In this document: piece after piece, positions 45,959 through 54,829 of the stretch
How positions within the stretch are numbered: the first letter of the stretch is position 1
How the letters are laid out: each line of letters starts with the position of its first letter
DNA from: Bryobacterales bacterium
Lineage (GTDB): Bacteria > Acidobacteriota > Terriglobia > Bryobacterales > Bryobacteraceae
NCBI GenBank assembly: GCA_003164035.1
Contig: PLRS01000074.1
Coordinates: 106,655-170,654, forward strand
Direction: 5' to 3'
Length of the DNA stretch: 64,000 nucleotides
Made by a program: the position numbers and the translations under genes
Notes under the pieces: model-generated
Seen by the model: only the letters and a program-made list of their open reading frames with translations
Told to the model about the DNA's origin: nothing
Databases searched by the model: none

Positions 45959-48418
45959 TTATCCTCCGCTATTGTCCTCATCGGCCGTATTCGAGCCGGC
46001 TTGAGGACCACTCGAAGCGCTGGCATCGCTGCCGCCGGCCTGTGTGCCTACATCCGGCGTGGCGGACGGGCTGCCCGTGGACGGGTCGACGGCGGCGTTC
46101 GACCCCGCGTAGTCGCCAGTGGAGGTCGGGTTCGGGCTACCCGGTGAAGTATTGGGATACTGGCTGCCGCCAGCCTGAGTGCCCACATCCGGCGCCGGGG
46201 TCAGGCTGCTGGGAGACACCCACCGGTTGGACGCCAGAGCGGCCAGTGTTCCCGCCGATGCGCCCGTGCTTGACGTCGGCGCCGCCGTGCCCGCGTTCGA
46301 GCCGGAGCCCGAACCACTCGATGCGGCCGGCGCGCCTGCGCTCGACGGGCTGGAACCGCCGGCGTTCCCGGTGCTCGAGGTAGCGCTCGATGGGGCCGGC
46401 ACGGCGGCCGATGGATTCACCAGATTGGGGATGGTGGAATAATTGGCCAGGTTTACCGGGTCCGGCAGGTTGGGAGGATTGGGCGGCGTGGGATTCGCGC
46501 TCTGCGCCCCCTGGGGCGTCGGCAAGCCGCAGTTGATCTGCACTTTCGAGCCCTGAATCACAACCCCGGACTGGGTACAATCGATGAAACTGTTGCCGCC
46601 CGCGCCGATGAACGTAATCCCGTTGGCGGCTTCCAGCACAATCCTGCCGCCCGCCTTCAGATGGATATCGCCGCCGGCTTGCAAAATGAAATTGCCGCCG
46701 GCCTTTTCGTTGATGTCGCTCGAGACGTTCAGCGACATCTGCTTCTGAATGCTCTGGTTCAAACTGCCCTTCACCGTGCTGTTCTTGTCGCCTTCCACCA
46801 TCTCGATCTGGTTGCGCTGGATCTGCAGCGTCCGATCGCGAACCACCACCTCCACGGTGTCGTTCTCGGTCGAGATCTGCATGTCTTTTTGGGCGTGAAT
46901 GACGAACAGCTCGTCGCCCTCGGTATCCACGAACCGCAATTCGTTGAACTCGGCCGGCTTGCCGTTCTTGGTGCTGTGAGTCTTGACGCCGCTCCAGTTC
47001 TTGTTATCGGGCAGCGTGTAAGGAGGGTGATTGACGTGGTTGTAGAGACACCCGGTGATCACCGGCCGGTCGGGGTCCCCCTCCAAAAACTGGACGATCA
47101 CTTCCTGTCCCACCCGCGGCAGCCAGATATGCCCGAATCCGAAGCCGGCGATGGGCTGCATCACGCGGATCCAGCACGAGCTGTTCTCGTCGGGTTCCTT
47201 GCGGTCCCAGTGGAAGTGAACCTTCACCCGGCCGAAGTCGTCGGTGTAGATCTCCTCTCCCTTGGGCCCCACCACGTGGGCGGTCTGCATGCTCGCGATA
47301 TTCGGCGTCTCGGTCTTTCGGGTGGGACGAAACTGCACCGAGGAGGGCATGGTACTGAAGGTGTTCTCGTAAGTGGCTTCCCCTGTGTCCGCGCCGGCGC
47401 CCCACGACCCTTCATGCCCGTTGTGAGTCACCTTGGTGATGAGATAGTTGATGTTCTGCTCGGGCCGCTCGTGCTGGGTCAGATCGAAGCGATAGCCGGG
47501 CATCATCGAGCGGCAGTTGCCGTGGCCGCTGACCTGGGTCCGGTCGAACTCCAGCTCTTCCTGGCGCAGGTCCCCCCAGTCGGGAGCGTCTTTTTCCCAA
47601 TCGAACTCGCCCGGATAATCGTAGATCTCGAGCGTGCGGCTGCTGCCCATGAACTGCTGCGAGGGAGCTTCGTAGTACAACTTATGCGACGGTATCTCGA
47701 AGTTAAAGTCTTTGTGAGCGTACTTATTCGGTTTGATGACCTTGGTCATGTTGGAGACGAAGACCGTATCTTCGTCGCGGAATAAGCCGGCTCCTTCCTG
47801 GTGCTCCACCCGAATGGCCGATTGGTACGGGCACGGCAGGTGCGCCGAGAGGTGGTCCACCAGCATCATGGTGTGCTTTCCCGGCTCGTGCTTGAAATAA
47901 TAGTAAACTCCCTCCACCTCCATCAGGCGCGAAACGAAGTCGAAGGCGGTTTCCTGGTACTGGCAGCAGTTGATCCATTTGGCGTGCCGGTCGCCCAGGC
48001 TCTTGACGTCGTAATCGCGAAAGCCGTATTTCTGGAACGTCGCTTCAACCACCTGGACGATGGTCTTCTCCTGGTAGATCAGGCTGTCGGTGGTTTGAGT
48101 GAGATACCACAGCCAGGGAACCATTTCGGCCGAATAGTACGCCAGCCGCCCTTCGTGGCGGAGCGGTTCGAAGCGGTTGATGTAGCCGTTGAAATACCGG
48201 AAGACGTTCTTGTCGCGCTGGCGAATGCCCACCGTCACGTTGCGGTCGATGATCTGGTCCCAATCGATACCGAAATCTTCGGAAACCAGCTCCAACTCGA
48301 ATTTATAGATCTCCGACAGCTCTTCGGTGCCGCGGAAGCTGTTCACCAGGAGTTTGTCCGGTCCCAGCGGACTGTCGAAGCTGAACAGCCGATCGTGTTG
48401 GGTGATTAGTCCGGCCAT
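45959..48418 (-). CDS. VgrG spike protein (TssI) with low-complexity C-terminal extension
   Basis: An 819-residue T6SS spike. Residues about 1-370 are the gp27-like base, with FSFDSPLGPDKLLVNSFRGT and the DIDWDQ-like strand region. The gp5-like OB domain follows (HFHWDRKEPDENSSCWIRV, FGHIWLPRVGQEVIVQFLEG), and then the needle region (LQIQRNQIEMVEGDKNSTVK, DIHLKAGGRIVLEAANGIT). From about residue 640 the protein turns into a Ser/Ala/Gly/Pro/Asn-rich tail of 170 residues, with PDVGTQAGGS repeated twice. No toxin domain is visible. It is the last gene of the minus-strand T6SS operon, 10 bases after tssG. The tail may bind cargo or PAAR. Confidence 0.95.
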   Translation of the reverse strand: MAGLITQHDRLFSFDSPLGPDKLLVNSFRGTEELSEIYKFELELVSEDFGIDWDQIIDRNVTVGIRQRDKNVFRYFNGYINRFEPLRHEGRLAYYSAEMVPWLWYLTQTTDSLIYQEKTIVQVVEATFQKYGFRDYDVKSLGDRHAKWINCCQYQETAFDFVSRLMEVEGVYYYFKHEPGKHTMMLVDHLSAHLPCPYQSAIRVEHQEGAGLFRDEDTVFVSNMTKVIKPNKYAHKDFNFEIPSHKLYYEAPSQQFMGSSRTLEIYDYPGEFDWEKDAPDWGDLRQEELEFDRTQVSGHGNCRSMMPGYRFDLTQHERPEQNINYLITKVTHNGHEGSWGAGADTGEATYENTFSTMPSSVQFRPTRKTETPNIASMQTAHVVGPKGEEIYTDDFGRVKVHFHWDRKEPDENSSCWIRVMQPIAGFGFGHIWLPRVGQEVIVQFLEGDPDRPVITGCLYNHVNHPPYTLPDNKNWSGVKTHSTKNGKPAEFNELRFVDTEGDELFVIHAQKDMQISTENDTVEVVVRDRTLQIQRNQIEMVEGDKNSTVKGSLNQSIQKQMSLNVSSDINEKAGGNFILQAGGDIHLKAGGRIVLEAANGITFIGAGGNSFIDCTQSGVVIQGSKVQINCGLPTPQGAQSANPTPPNPPNLPDPVNLANYSTIPNLVNPSAAVPAPSSATSSTGNAGGSSPSSAGAPAASSGSGSGSNAGTAAPTSSTGASAGTLAALASNRWVSPSSLTPAPDVGTQAGGSQYPNTSPGSPNPTSTGDYAGSNAAVDPSTGSPSATPDVGTQAGGSDASASSGPQAGSNTADEDNSGG

Positions 48419-48428
48419 AACTATCCCG

Positions 48429-49487
48429 TTATCCGTCCCACAAGCGGAACACCGTCTCGTCCGGGTCGCGGTCGAGCGGGCGGGTGAAGATCCAACCCAG
48501 CCAGCCCAGCCGCGGCGGCTCGGCGCCCGCAGCTTCGAGGCCGAATCGAGGCGCTTCCTCGCGCTTCAAAATCAATTGGACTTCCACGTCCAGGTCTTCG
48601 CCGCAAAAAAAACGCGCCATGGCCTTCAGCGGCTCGTATGCGCTGCCGCCCGGCAGGAACCGGCGGTACTGGTCGATACTCATGGGCCCCAGACGCACCC
48701 GCACCACCGACTGCTGGTCCCACACCTCGTCGCCCAGCACCATGCCCACTCCCAACGATTCGGATTTCGAAAAGCCTCCCTGCAACCGGGTTCGCGACCC
48801 CGCCCCGAGCGGTCGCCAGGAGCCCGCGAAAGGATGCACCTCGACCGGGACCCCAAAGTAGTGGCTCAACATTCCCCGAAACGCCGTCGCTGAACGGGGA
48901 AACTGCGCCAGCAGCCCTTCATAGCAGATCAACGCCTGGTCGGGAACCGCCTGCCGGTTCTCCAACCCGCGCGTTCCCAGCCCGATCAGCCCGAGCAAAT
49001 ACCTTTCGGTGAACGGATCCCCGCCGCCGCGTTCGTAAGCCACCGGAAACCGGTATTTCTCCCACGCCCGGTAGAGGAGGGAAATCATCCGGTGATTGAA
49101 AATATCCAGGAAGTCGCGAAGGGTCGCGTCTTTGACATACAGCCGTTCCAGGATCAGCTCGGTGTAGCGCGTCGGCAGAACCCCTAAAGGTCCGTCCAGC
49201 CCGAAGAAGTTCACCGTCATCTTCGGGGGCGCGTCCGGGCTCTCCTCAAGCGACTGGATTTCCGCCGCGGGGAAGGCCAGCGACGGGTGCGTTCCCAGGC
49301 GCAAGGGTTCCCGCGCCGGGTGGACGAACGATCCGATCGGCTCGGCCGCGCCCCTGGCTCGCTGCACCAGGCGCACGGCCTGGAAGAACGAGTAGTCCCA
49401 CGGCCTGGCGCGCAATGGGCCAGGCAGCGGGGACCTCGTTACAGATGTGTTTACAGCAGAATCCGGTTGCCCGCTCTCGGCTCCCAT
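48429..49487 (-). CDS. tssG: TssG baseplate protein
   Basis: A baseplate wedge subunit that works with TssF, TssE and TssK. The 352 residues show the family pattern: WDYSFFQAVRLVQRARG, PAREPLRLGTHPSLAFPAAE, MTVNFFGLDGPLGVLPTRYT, DIFNHRMISLLYRAWEKYRF and late YRRFLPGGSAYEPLKAM. The frame is open far upstream, but that part is the other frame of tssF. The ATG at 49487 lies inside the end of tssF, giving a 37-base overlap typical of this gene pair. Confidence 0.93.
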   Translation of the reverse strand: MGAESGQPDSAVNTSVTRSPLPGPLRARPWDYSFFQAVRLVQRARGAAEPIGSFVHPAREPLRLGTHPSLAFPAAEIQSLEESPDAPPKMTVNFFGLDGPLGVLPTRYTELILERLYVKDATLRDFLDIFNHRMISLLYRAWEKYRFPVAYERGGGDPFTERYLLGLIGLGTRGLENRQAVPDQALICYEGLLAQFPRSATAFRGMLSHYFGVPVEVHPFAGSWRPLGAGSRTRLQGGFSKSESLGVGMVLGDEVWDQQSVVRVRLGPMSIDQYRRFLPGGSAYEPLKAMARFFCGEDLDVEVQLILKREEAPRFGLEAAGAEPPRLGWLGWIFTRPLDRDPDETVFRLWDG

Positions 49488-51280
49488 TCCCTGAGCATCT
49501 CCTTTCTCTGGCGCGTGCGCACGGCGAGTTGGCTGAAACTGTTCATCGATACATATTGCGCCAGAAAGTGCTCCAGCACGCTGGAGAAAAGGTATACCCC
49601 GCCGCCCACGAATTTTTCCTCGTCGAGATCCAGCTCCACCCGCACGCCTCGCACATACGAAATGCCGTGATCCCCCACCACCCTGGCAAACCGGCGCTCG
49701 CTCGCGACCGCCATAATGCCTTCGATCTGCCGCTCCAGGTAGGGCGAGGAACCCTGGTACAGCCTGAGAATCTCTTGCAAGGCTTCGCGGCCACCCTCGA
49801 CCAGCGACAGGTAATTCAACGACAGGTGGGAAATCAGCCGCCAGAGCGCCCCGCGGCCCAGCGCCGGCCGCAGCGTCGAGGTGGGCTTCCGCAGCACCAC
49901 CACCCGTTCGATGGCCGACCCTCCCTCCAGGTCGAAGTCGCCCGATTCCTCGCCAAACGGCAGCCGCGAGGGCAGGTCGCCATTGGAACAGGTGCAGCGC
50001 ACCGTGAGCGTATCCAGATCGAGCGTGAGCGGCCGCCCCGAAAGGTCCACCAGCGAGAGCGAAAGCTCGCTCAACCCGCCCTTCTCCGGACCCGCCTGCC
50101 GCCGCGTGGCCTGCCAGAAGGTGGGCTCCTTTTGCGAGGAGCCGTGCCGGAACGAGAAAAACGGTTCGAAGGTCGCCGTCTCGCCGGTGCGCTCGTAGGT
50201 ACATACCACGTTGTCGATGGAAAATACTTCCATACTGCGGTTGTGCCGGAAATCCGGATTCACCGCGTACTCGTAAGTGGTCTGATTCAGTTGGATGGGC
50301 TCGGCCGTGTGCGGAAATAAATTGATGATGGGCGTGCAGCCCAACCGCACCGTGCGCGCCCCCACCCCGGCTTCCAGAGCCTCGTGGCGCTCCGGACGCT
50401 CGAACGCCGACACCAGAAACAGGATCTCCACGCTGTCCTCGAAGCCCGCCACGCGCAGCGCGTCCATCCCGCGCAGGTCCAGAAAAAAGAACCGCTCCGG
50501 AAACGCGAAGTACTCCTGCAGAATGCGGTAGGCGCCGAAGGAACGCTCCGAATACGGCAGCATGGCCTCGTCGTCCTCGAAGCCCACCGCCTTCAGCGCG
50601 TCCGCCACCAGCTCGATGGGCCGCTGGCGGAATTTCGGCCGCGGGTCGCGCAGTACGATCGAAACGCAATTGTTGCACAGCAGCTCGTACAGCGTGTGGA
50701 CCAGCGCCGGCTCGCCGTTCAGATAGAAGCGCAGCGATTCCAGCGGAAGGTCGGCGAAACGCACGTCGTGCCAGCAATCGATGCGCACCCGCAAGGCCGC
50801 CACCGCTCCCGGCGCCCGCAGAGGAGGGTCCAGCCGGTCGGGCGCCGTCCACTGGGCTTCGCGCACCCGCATCGGCCAGACATCGGTGTCGTAGCAGGTG
50901 CGGAAGGTGCAGGGCTGGCTGTCGACCGGCCGCGAGTACAAGTTCGAGTTCCGCGGCACCCGGTAGGAGGTGGTCAGCTTCCCTTCCCTCAGATGAAACT
51001 CGGCCACCGACATGGAGGGAATCGGCCGCGTGTAGTGCGGGTACACCACGTTCAACAGCGCCTGCGTGATCTCCGGAAAATCGTCGTCCAGCCTGAGATG
51101 AACGCGAGCGGCCAGCAGCGCCACCGCCTCGATCAGCCGCTCCACGTGCGGATCCTCGCAGCGGTTGGGCTCGAGCAGCAGCCGCGACGCCACCTTGGGA
51201 TATTGCTCGGCGAACTCGGTGCCCTTCTGACGCAAAAAGGTCAGTTCGCGCTCGTAGTAAGTCAGCAGCTCATCGCGCAC
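49451..51280 (-). CDS. tssF: TssF baseplate protein
   Basis: The large baseplate wedge protein of T6SS. The 609 residues begin with the family start, RDELLTYYERELTFLRQKG, then EQYPKVASRLLLEPNRCEDP and the conserved LNVVYPHYTRPIPSM. The C-terminal half has the GREALQEILRLYQ region and ends with the FVGGGVYLFSSVLEHFLAQY motif. I start at the GTG at 51280, with GGGAG upstream; the frame is open a few codons further. It overlaps tssE by 11 bases and tssG by 37. Confidence 0.95.
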   Translation of the reverse strand: MRDELLTYYERELTFLRQKGTEFAEQYPKVASRLLLEPNRCEDPHVERLIEAVALLAARVHLRLDDDFPEITQALLNVVYPHYTRPIPSMSVAEFHLREGKLTTSYRVPRNSNLYSRPVDSQPCTFRTCYDTDVWPMRVREAQWTAPDRLDPPLRAPGAVAALRVRIDCWHDVRFADLPLESLRFYLNGEPALVHTLYELLCNNCVSIVLRDPRPKFRQRPIELVADALKAVGFEDDEAMLPYSERSFGAYRILQEYFAFPERFFFLDLRGMDALRVAGFEDSVEILFLVSAFERPERHEALEAGVGARTVRLGCTPIINLFPHTAEPIQLNQTTYEYAVNPDFRHNRSMEVFSIDNVVCTYERTGETATFEPFFSFRHGSSQKEPTFWQATRRQAGPEKGGLSELSLSLVDLSGRPLTLDLDTLTVRCTCSNGDLPSRLPFGEESGDFDLEGGSAIERVVVLRKPTSTLRPALGRGALWRLISHLSLNYLSLVEGGREALQEILRLYQGSSPYLERQIEGIMAVASERRFARVVGDHGISYVRGVRVELDLDEEKFVGGGVYLFSSVLEHFLAQYVSMNSFSQLAVRTRQRKEMLREWEPRAGNRILL

Positions 51281-51767
51281 GGTCGTCTCCCGCCACCGCA
51301 TACTCGCCGTTGGCCAGTTCCAGCGTGGTATCGAAAAACACCCGCGCCGGGGAAGGTTCCATCCGCAACAGCGCCTCGATTTGAAAATGCAGCACGCGGC
51401 TGGTGCTGGAGGCAGGCTCCATGTTGACCCGGACGTTCATCAGGCGCGGCTCGAACGCCGCCACCGCCGACGCCACCATGCGCACCATCCGGTTCCTGTC
51501 CTCGTCGGAAGTCATCGCCAGTGAGGTGGTGTCCGGCAACCCGTAGCAGTACACCGAGCGCCACAGCTCCTTGGCCGCCGGGGCCGGTTCCCAGGGCGGG
51601 CGCCGGGAATTGAGCAGCCATTCCAGGTCCCGGCGCACCGAGTCCTTCAATTCGTTCAACGACTGCGAACGGCGGTCGGGCGCTTCGGTGCGGTTGCGCG
51701 GCTCGTGGTCGATCAGCCGGTCGAGCAGCGATGGCTTAAGGCTGCGCTCCTGGGGTCTCCTGGCCAT
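51270..51767 (-). CDS. tssE: TssE baseplate protein (gp25-like)
   Basis: A small baseplate subunit similar to phage T4 gp25. The 165 residues include PSLLDRLIDHEP, SLNELKDSVRRDLEWLLNSR and the gp25-like GLPDTTSLAMTSDEDRNRMV with MNVRVNMEPASS. The upstream part of the open frame overlaps tssA in another frame and is not used. The ATG at 51767 follows the tssA stop by two bases, and GAGG in the end of tssA serves as ribosome binding site. It overlaps tssF by 11 bases. Confidence 0.92.
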   Translation of the reverse strand: MARRPQERSLKPSLLDRLIDHEPRNRTEAPDRRSQSLNELKDSVRRDLEWLLNSRRPPWEPAPAAKELWRSVYCYGLPDTTSLAMTSDEDRNRMVRMVASAVAAFEPRLMNVRVNMEPASSTSRVLHFQIEALLRMEPSPARVFFDTTLELANGEYAVAGDDRAR

Positions 51768-51769
51768 GG

Positions 51770-53629
51770 TTACCTCGGTAACCGGACCGCGCGCGCGGGG
51801 TACAATCTGCAGATCCGCGCGTAGAGCTCGCGCTTTTCCTTGGCGCCCTCGGGCGTGCTCTCCAGGCAGCGGTAAAGCATGGTCAACGGCTGCGCCACCA
51901 CGTCGGCCAGTTCCCACTCCTTCAGGTTGCGGCGATCGATCTCCTCGGCCAGATCGTTCAAAACCGGCTCGGCGATGGCCTCGTTTCCAGTCGCCAGGCA
52001 GAGCTGCGCCAATTGCACCTTGCGCAGGAAGCGGTCGCGCCCGCAGGGTTCCTGGGCCATCTCGCGCGACAGAATCTCCAGTCCCTCTTCGATGTTGCCC
52101 GCTTGCGCCGTTGCGATTGCCAGGGCATAAGCGTCGGGCGCCGCCGCGTCGGAGCTTCCATCGCCGGAACCCGGGGGCGCCGGCGGCGGATACCACACCG
52201 GAGGAGGAGGCGGCGGCGCCACCGCAACTTCGGCCGGCGGCGGCGCCGCTCCGGGCAACACGCCGCGATCCTTCAGCCACGCCATGGTTTCCGCGTTCGC
52301 CACCGGAGTATCGTCCGCCAGAGTCCACTGCAACAGTTGCGGAACGTCCGCCAACAGCGACTTCAAGCCGGCCAGGATAGCCTCGATCACCGCATTGGCA
52401 CCGGCAAACTGGCAGGCAAAACAAGCGTAGCGCTGCAGGTCCAGCCAAGCCCGGCCGCACGGTTGCCCGGCCGCATCCTCGGCCAGTTCCCCCACCTTGT
52501 CCCAAAAGCCCTCCGCCGCCAGCCGCTTGAGCGAAATGCGAAGCTCCGCACCCGGAGCCGCCAGCAACGCCGGATCCGGATACCCTCCCGCCGCGCGCAG
52601 CTCGCCCCATCGCAACATGCGCGGAATCAGATAGGCACCGGCCTGCAACGGGTTCTCGCGCCGCAAATACCGCGCCGCCGCCAGCAGCCGGGCCATGGCA
52701 TCTTCCTGGCTGGACGGTTCCATGCCGCCGGTGGCGCGGCGTGGCGCCGCCGCCGGCGCGCTCGAGACGCTTGGAGGTTCCCCGAAAACGGCCGGCGCAG
52801 CCTGCTCACCCGGCCATTCCTCCGCCGGCGCCTCTTCCGCCTCCGCCGCGGGAGCTTCCGTTCCCCCTTTCTCCTTCCACAGCACCCGCGCGGTGGCATG
52901 AACCTCCCCGAGCGAGTTTTTCAGCGGCGAAAAATCCGGAGCCTCGTCGCCGAACTTTTCGTCGCACCAGGCGCCCAGCGTCTCTACGTTTTCGATCAGC
53001 GCGGCCAGCGTGTCGTAGGTCCGCTTGAAAAACTCCAGTGGCGTGCTCTCGAAACCTTTGTCGAATTCCTCCGGCGGAGTCTGCCCGTCCTTGATCGCTT
53101 CCTCGCGCGCCATTTGCCTGGACGGGTCGGCCCGGGCCGCGTCCTCGCTCGGAATCGCGCGCGATTCCTTGTATTGATACCAGTTGTGTCCGGCCTTGGT
53201 CAGCGGCACCGAGCGGATCGCCGAGTCGAGCTGCGAACCCGCCCAGCGCAAGGGCGTCGCCCGCAGATCCATGTCGCCGTCCTCGTCGATTTCGGGGTAA
53301 ACCGAATCCCAGTACGTATCGAGCAAACGATGGATCAGGCTCAGACCCTGCCCGAGACCCGCGAATCCCTCGCGCCGCACCAGGGCTTCGGTGAGCCAGG
53401 CCGCCACTTGCAACTCTTTGCCCCGCTTGGTGAGAGCCTCCACCGACAGCTTCAGAGCCAGCCCGTAGTCGGCCTCCTTGACGTCGTGCGCCCAGACGCC
53501 TTGGGACAGGCTCTCTTCCTGCCGCCTGGCTTCGCGAATCTGGATGAAGATGGGGTGGTTACGGAGATCGGCGCCGCAAGGCTGGGAGTCGGAGATCGGC
53601 TGGAGCAAGGCTTCAATATCGATCGGCAT
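51770..53629 (-). CDS. tssA: TssA protein with ImpA N-terminal domain
   Basis: TssA proteins start or cap sheath assembly. The first 130 residues are the ImpA_N domain: IEALLQPISDSQPCGADLRN, KEADYGLALKLSVEALTKRG, WLTEALVRREGFAGLGQGLS and DTYWDSVYPEIDEDGDMDLR. After an Ala/Pro/Glu-rich linker (residues about 270-320) comes a helical middle and C-terminal part (QEDAMARLLAAARYLRREN). At 619 residues it is on the long side for the family, with a second Pro-rich linker (APPPAEVAVAPPPPPPVW). The class of the C-terminal domain is not clear. Confidence 0.9.
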   Translation of the reverse strand: MPIDIEALLQPISDSQPCGADLRNHPIFIQIREARRQEESLSQGVWAHDVKEADYGLALKLSVEALTKRGKELQVAAWLTEALVRREGFAGLGQGLSLIHRLLDTYWDSVYPEIDEDGDMDLRATPLRWAGSQLDSAIRSVPLTKAGHNWYQYKESRAIPSEDAARADPSRQMAREEAIKDGQTPPEEFDKGFESTPLEFFKRTYDTLAALIENVETLGAWCDEKFGDEAPDFSPLKNSLGEVHATARVLWKEKGGTEAPAAEAEEAPAEEWPGEQAAPAVFGEPPSVSSAPAAAPRRATGGMEPSSQEDAMARLLAAARYLRRENPLQAGAYLIPRMLRWGELRAAGGYPDPALLAAPGAELRISLKRLAAEGFWDKVGELAEDAAGQPCGRAWLDLQRYACFACQFAGANAVIEAILAGLKSLLADVPQLLQWTLADDTPVANAETMAWLKDRGVLPGAAPPPAEVAVAPPPPPPVWYPPPAPPGSGDGSSDAAAPDAYALAIATAQAGNIEEGLEILSREMAQEPCGRDRFLRKVQLAQLCLATGNEAIAEPVLNDLAEEIDRRNLKEWELADVVAQPLTMLYRCLESTPEGAKEKRELYARICRLYPARAVRLPR

Positions 53630-53727
53630 GTGGATCGGCCTGGTGGATCTCTCGCAGGGAGGCGCGCCCTGGGGGCCCGCGCCTCCCTGCGCCTACGCTT
53701 GCCGGCTGGCAGGTGTCGTCACGGATC

Positions 53728-54255
53728 CTAAGAGGAGGGTGGGGTGGCCGCCCCTCCGGCGATATCGTACCCGGCCGTCTGGGGCGGATTAAGGTTGCCC
53801 GAGACATCGACCGTTTGGAACCTCTCGGTTATGGACGTGAACGCAAACGTCCACGATTCCAAGGGAAGGCCGGCGGGGCCCGGAGTACCCGTGGTGTGAT
53901 ACGACGTTACGATCACGTTCGACATGGTGTAGGTTTCCGCCTCGAAAAGACCGCCCTGGCCCGCCGAGCCCGCGGCACCGGACCCGCCCGGACGGCTGAC
54001 GCGAAGCGTGACCGTGGCGATCGGCTCGCCCGCGGCCAACTTCCCGAACAGCAGGGGAGTGCTCTTATCCATGGCCTTGGTGATGTGCATCGGGCTGAAG
54101 GTCACCTGGGATGCAATCATGCCGCTGCCGGCTTGCGCCGACGCGTTCTGGCTCAAGTCGTAACCCGCGCTCTGAACCTCGATTTTCTGAGTCCAGTTCG
54201 TGTTCGGGCTCTGGCTTTCACCGGGTATGTTTGGGATATCCAGATACATCGCCAT
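53728..54255 (-). CDS. Hcp-family tube protein, copy B
   Basis: A 175-residue Hcp-like protein; Hcp rings stack into the inner tube and carry small effectors. It starts AMYLDIPNIPGESQSPNTNW and has the VQSAGYDLSQNAS, FSPMHITKAMDKSTPLLF and TVTLRVSRPGG segments of the Hcp1 fold, ending with FTSITERFQTVDVSGNL. A Gly/Ala-rich insert (GGSGAAGSAGQGGLFEAE) sits in a surface loop. It follows copy A by 19 bases in the operon, and the two are clearly different in sequence. Confidence 0.9.
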   Translation of the reverse strand: MAMYLDIPNIPGESQSPNTNWTQKIEVQSAGYDLSQNASAQAGSGMIASQVTFSPMHITKAMDKSTPLLFGKLAAGEPIATVTLRVSRPGGSGAAGSAGQGGLFEAETYTMSNVIVTSYHTTGTPGPAGLPLESWTFAFTSITERFQTVDVSGNLNPPQTAGYDIAGGAATPPSS

Positions 54256-54274
54256 AAGTTTTGTGTCTCCTTAC

Positions 54275-54793
54275 TTAGACCACCTTGTTCGACTTGGCGT
54301 CGTAACTCTTCGTCACCGCCGGGCCAGGCGCGCCTTTCACCACCGGCTTGTAAGTCATAGCGACTGTTTCAAAGACCAGCTCGATGTGCTCCTGCTTCTG
54401 ACCCTCGTCGCCGGACAGGCCGCGGTGCGAGATCGCCGATTTGGTGAATACCAGTTGCAAATAAACCAGATTGGCGGTCCCGGCGGCGGCGCCGGTGGCG
54501 GCGCCTGCCAAGCCGCTCCGTTCCGCTTCGAATGTAATCGCGCTGCCGATGTACTGGCCCATGGCCCCGAGTTTGAACATCGACGGGCCGTTGTGCTTGA
54601 TCGAAAAACCGAACCTGCCGCTTGCGGCGGTCTTAGTGGGGCGGCCGCCGCCGATGTTCGGATCGGCCGTTTGGTTCATGCTGAAGTCCCAACTGTCCAG
54701 TTCCAGCCAGCCCACGTGCCCGGCCTTCTGGCTCGCCCCCGGAACGCCGGCCGCAATCATATTCAGGAAAAAATATTTTTGTGCGTCAGCCAT
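54275..54793 (-). CDS. Hcp-family tube protein, copy A
   Basis: A 172-residue Hcp-like protein. It starts ADAQKYFFLNMIAAGVPGAS and continues with VGWLELDSWDFSMNQTAD, FGFSIKHNGPSMFKLGAMGQ and a C-terminal strand region (HIELVFETVAMTYKP). Its sequence is well diverged from copy B next to it. A Gly/Ala insert (LAGAATGAAAGTANLVY) lies at the same place as in copy B. It lies between tssC and copy B in the main operon. One of the two may form the tube and the other may act as a cargo version. Confidence 0.85.
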   Translation of the reverse strand: MADAQKYFFLNMIAAGVPGASQKAGHVGWLELDSWDFSMNQTADPNIGGGRPTKTAASGRFGFSIKHNGPSMFKLGAMGQYIGSAITFEAERSGLAGAATGAAAGTANLVYLQLVFTKSAISHRGLSGDEGQKQEHIELVFETVAMTYKPVVKGAPGPAVTKSYDAKSNKVV

Positions 54794-54829
54794 CTCTTTT
54801 CTCCGTTATTCCACCATCTCCTGCCCGTC

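Noticed and set aside
49488-50852. Upstream extension of the tssG frame
   Set aside because: It overlaps tssF in another frame and is Gly/Ala/Arg-rich without motifs; the real tssG starts at 49487.
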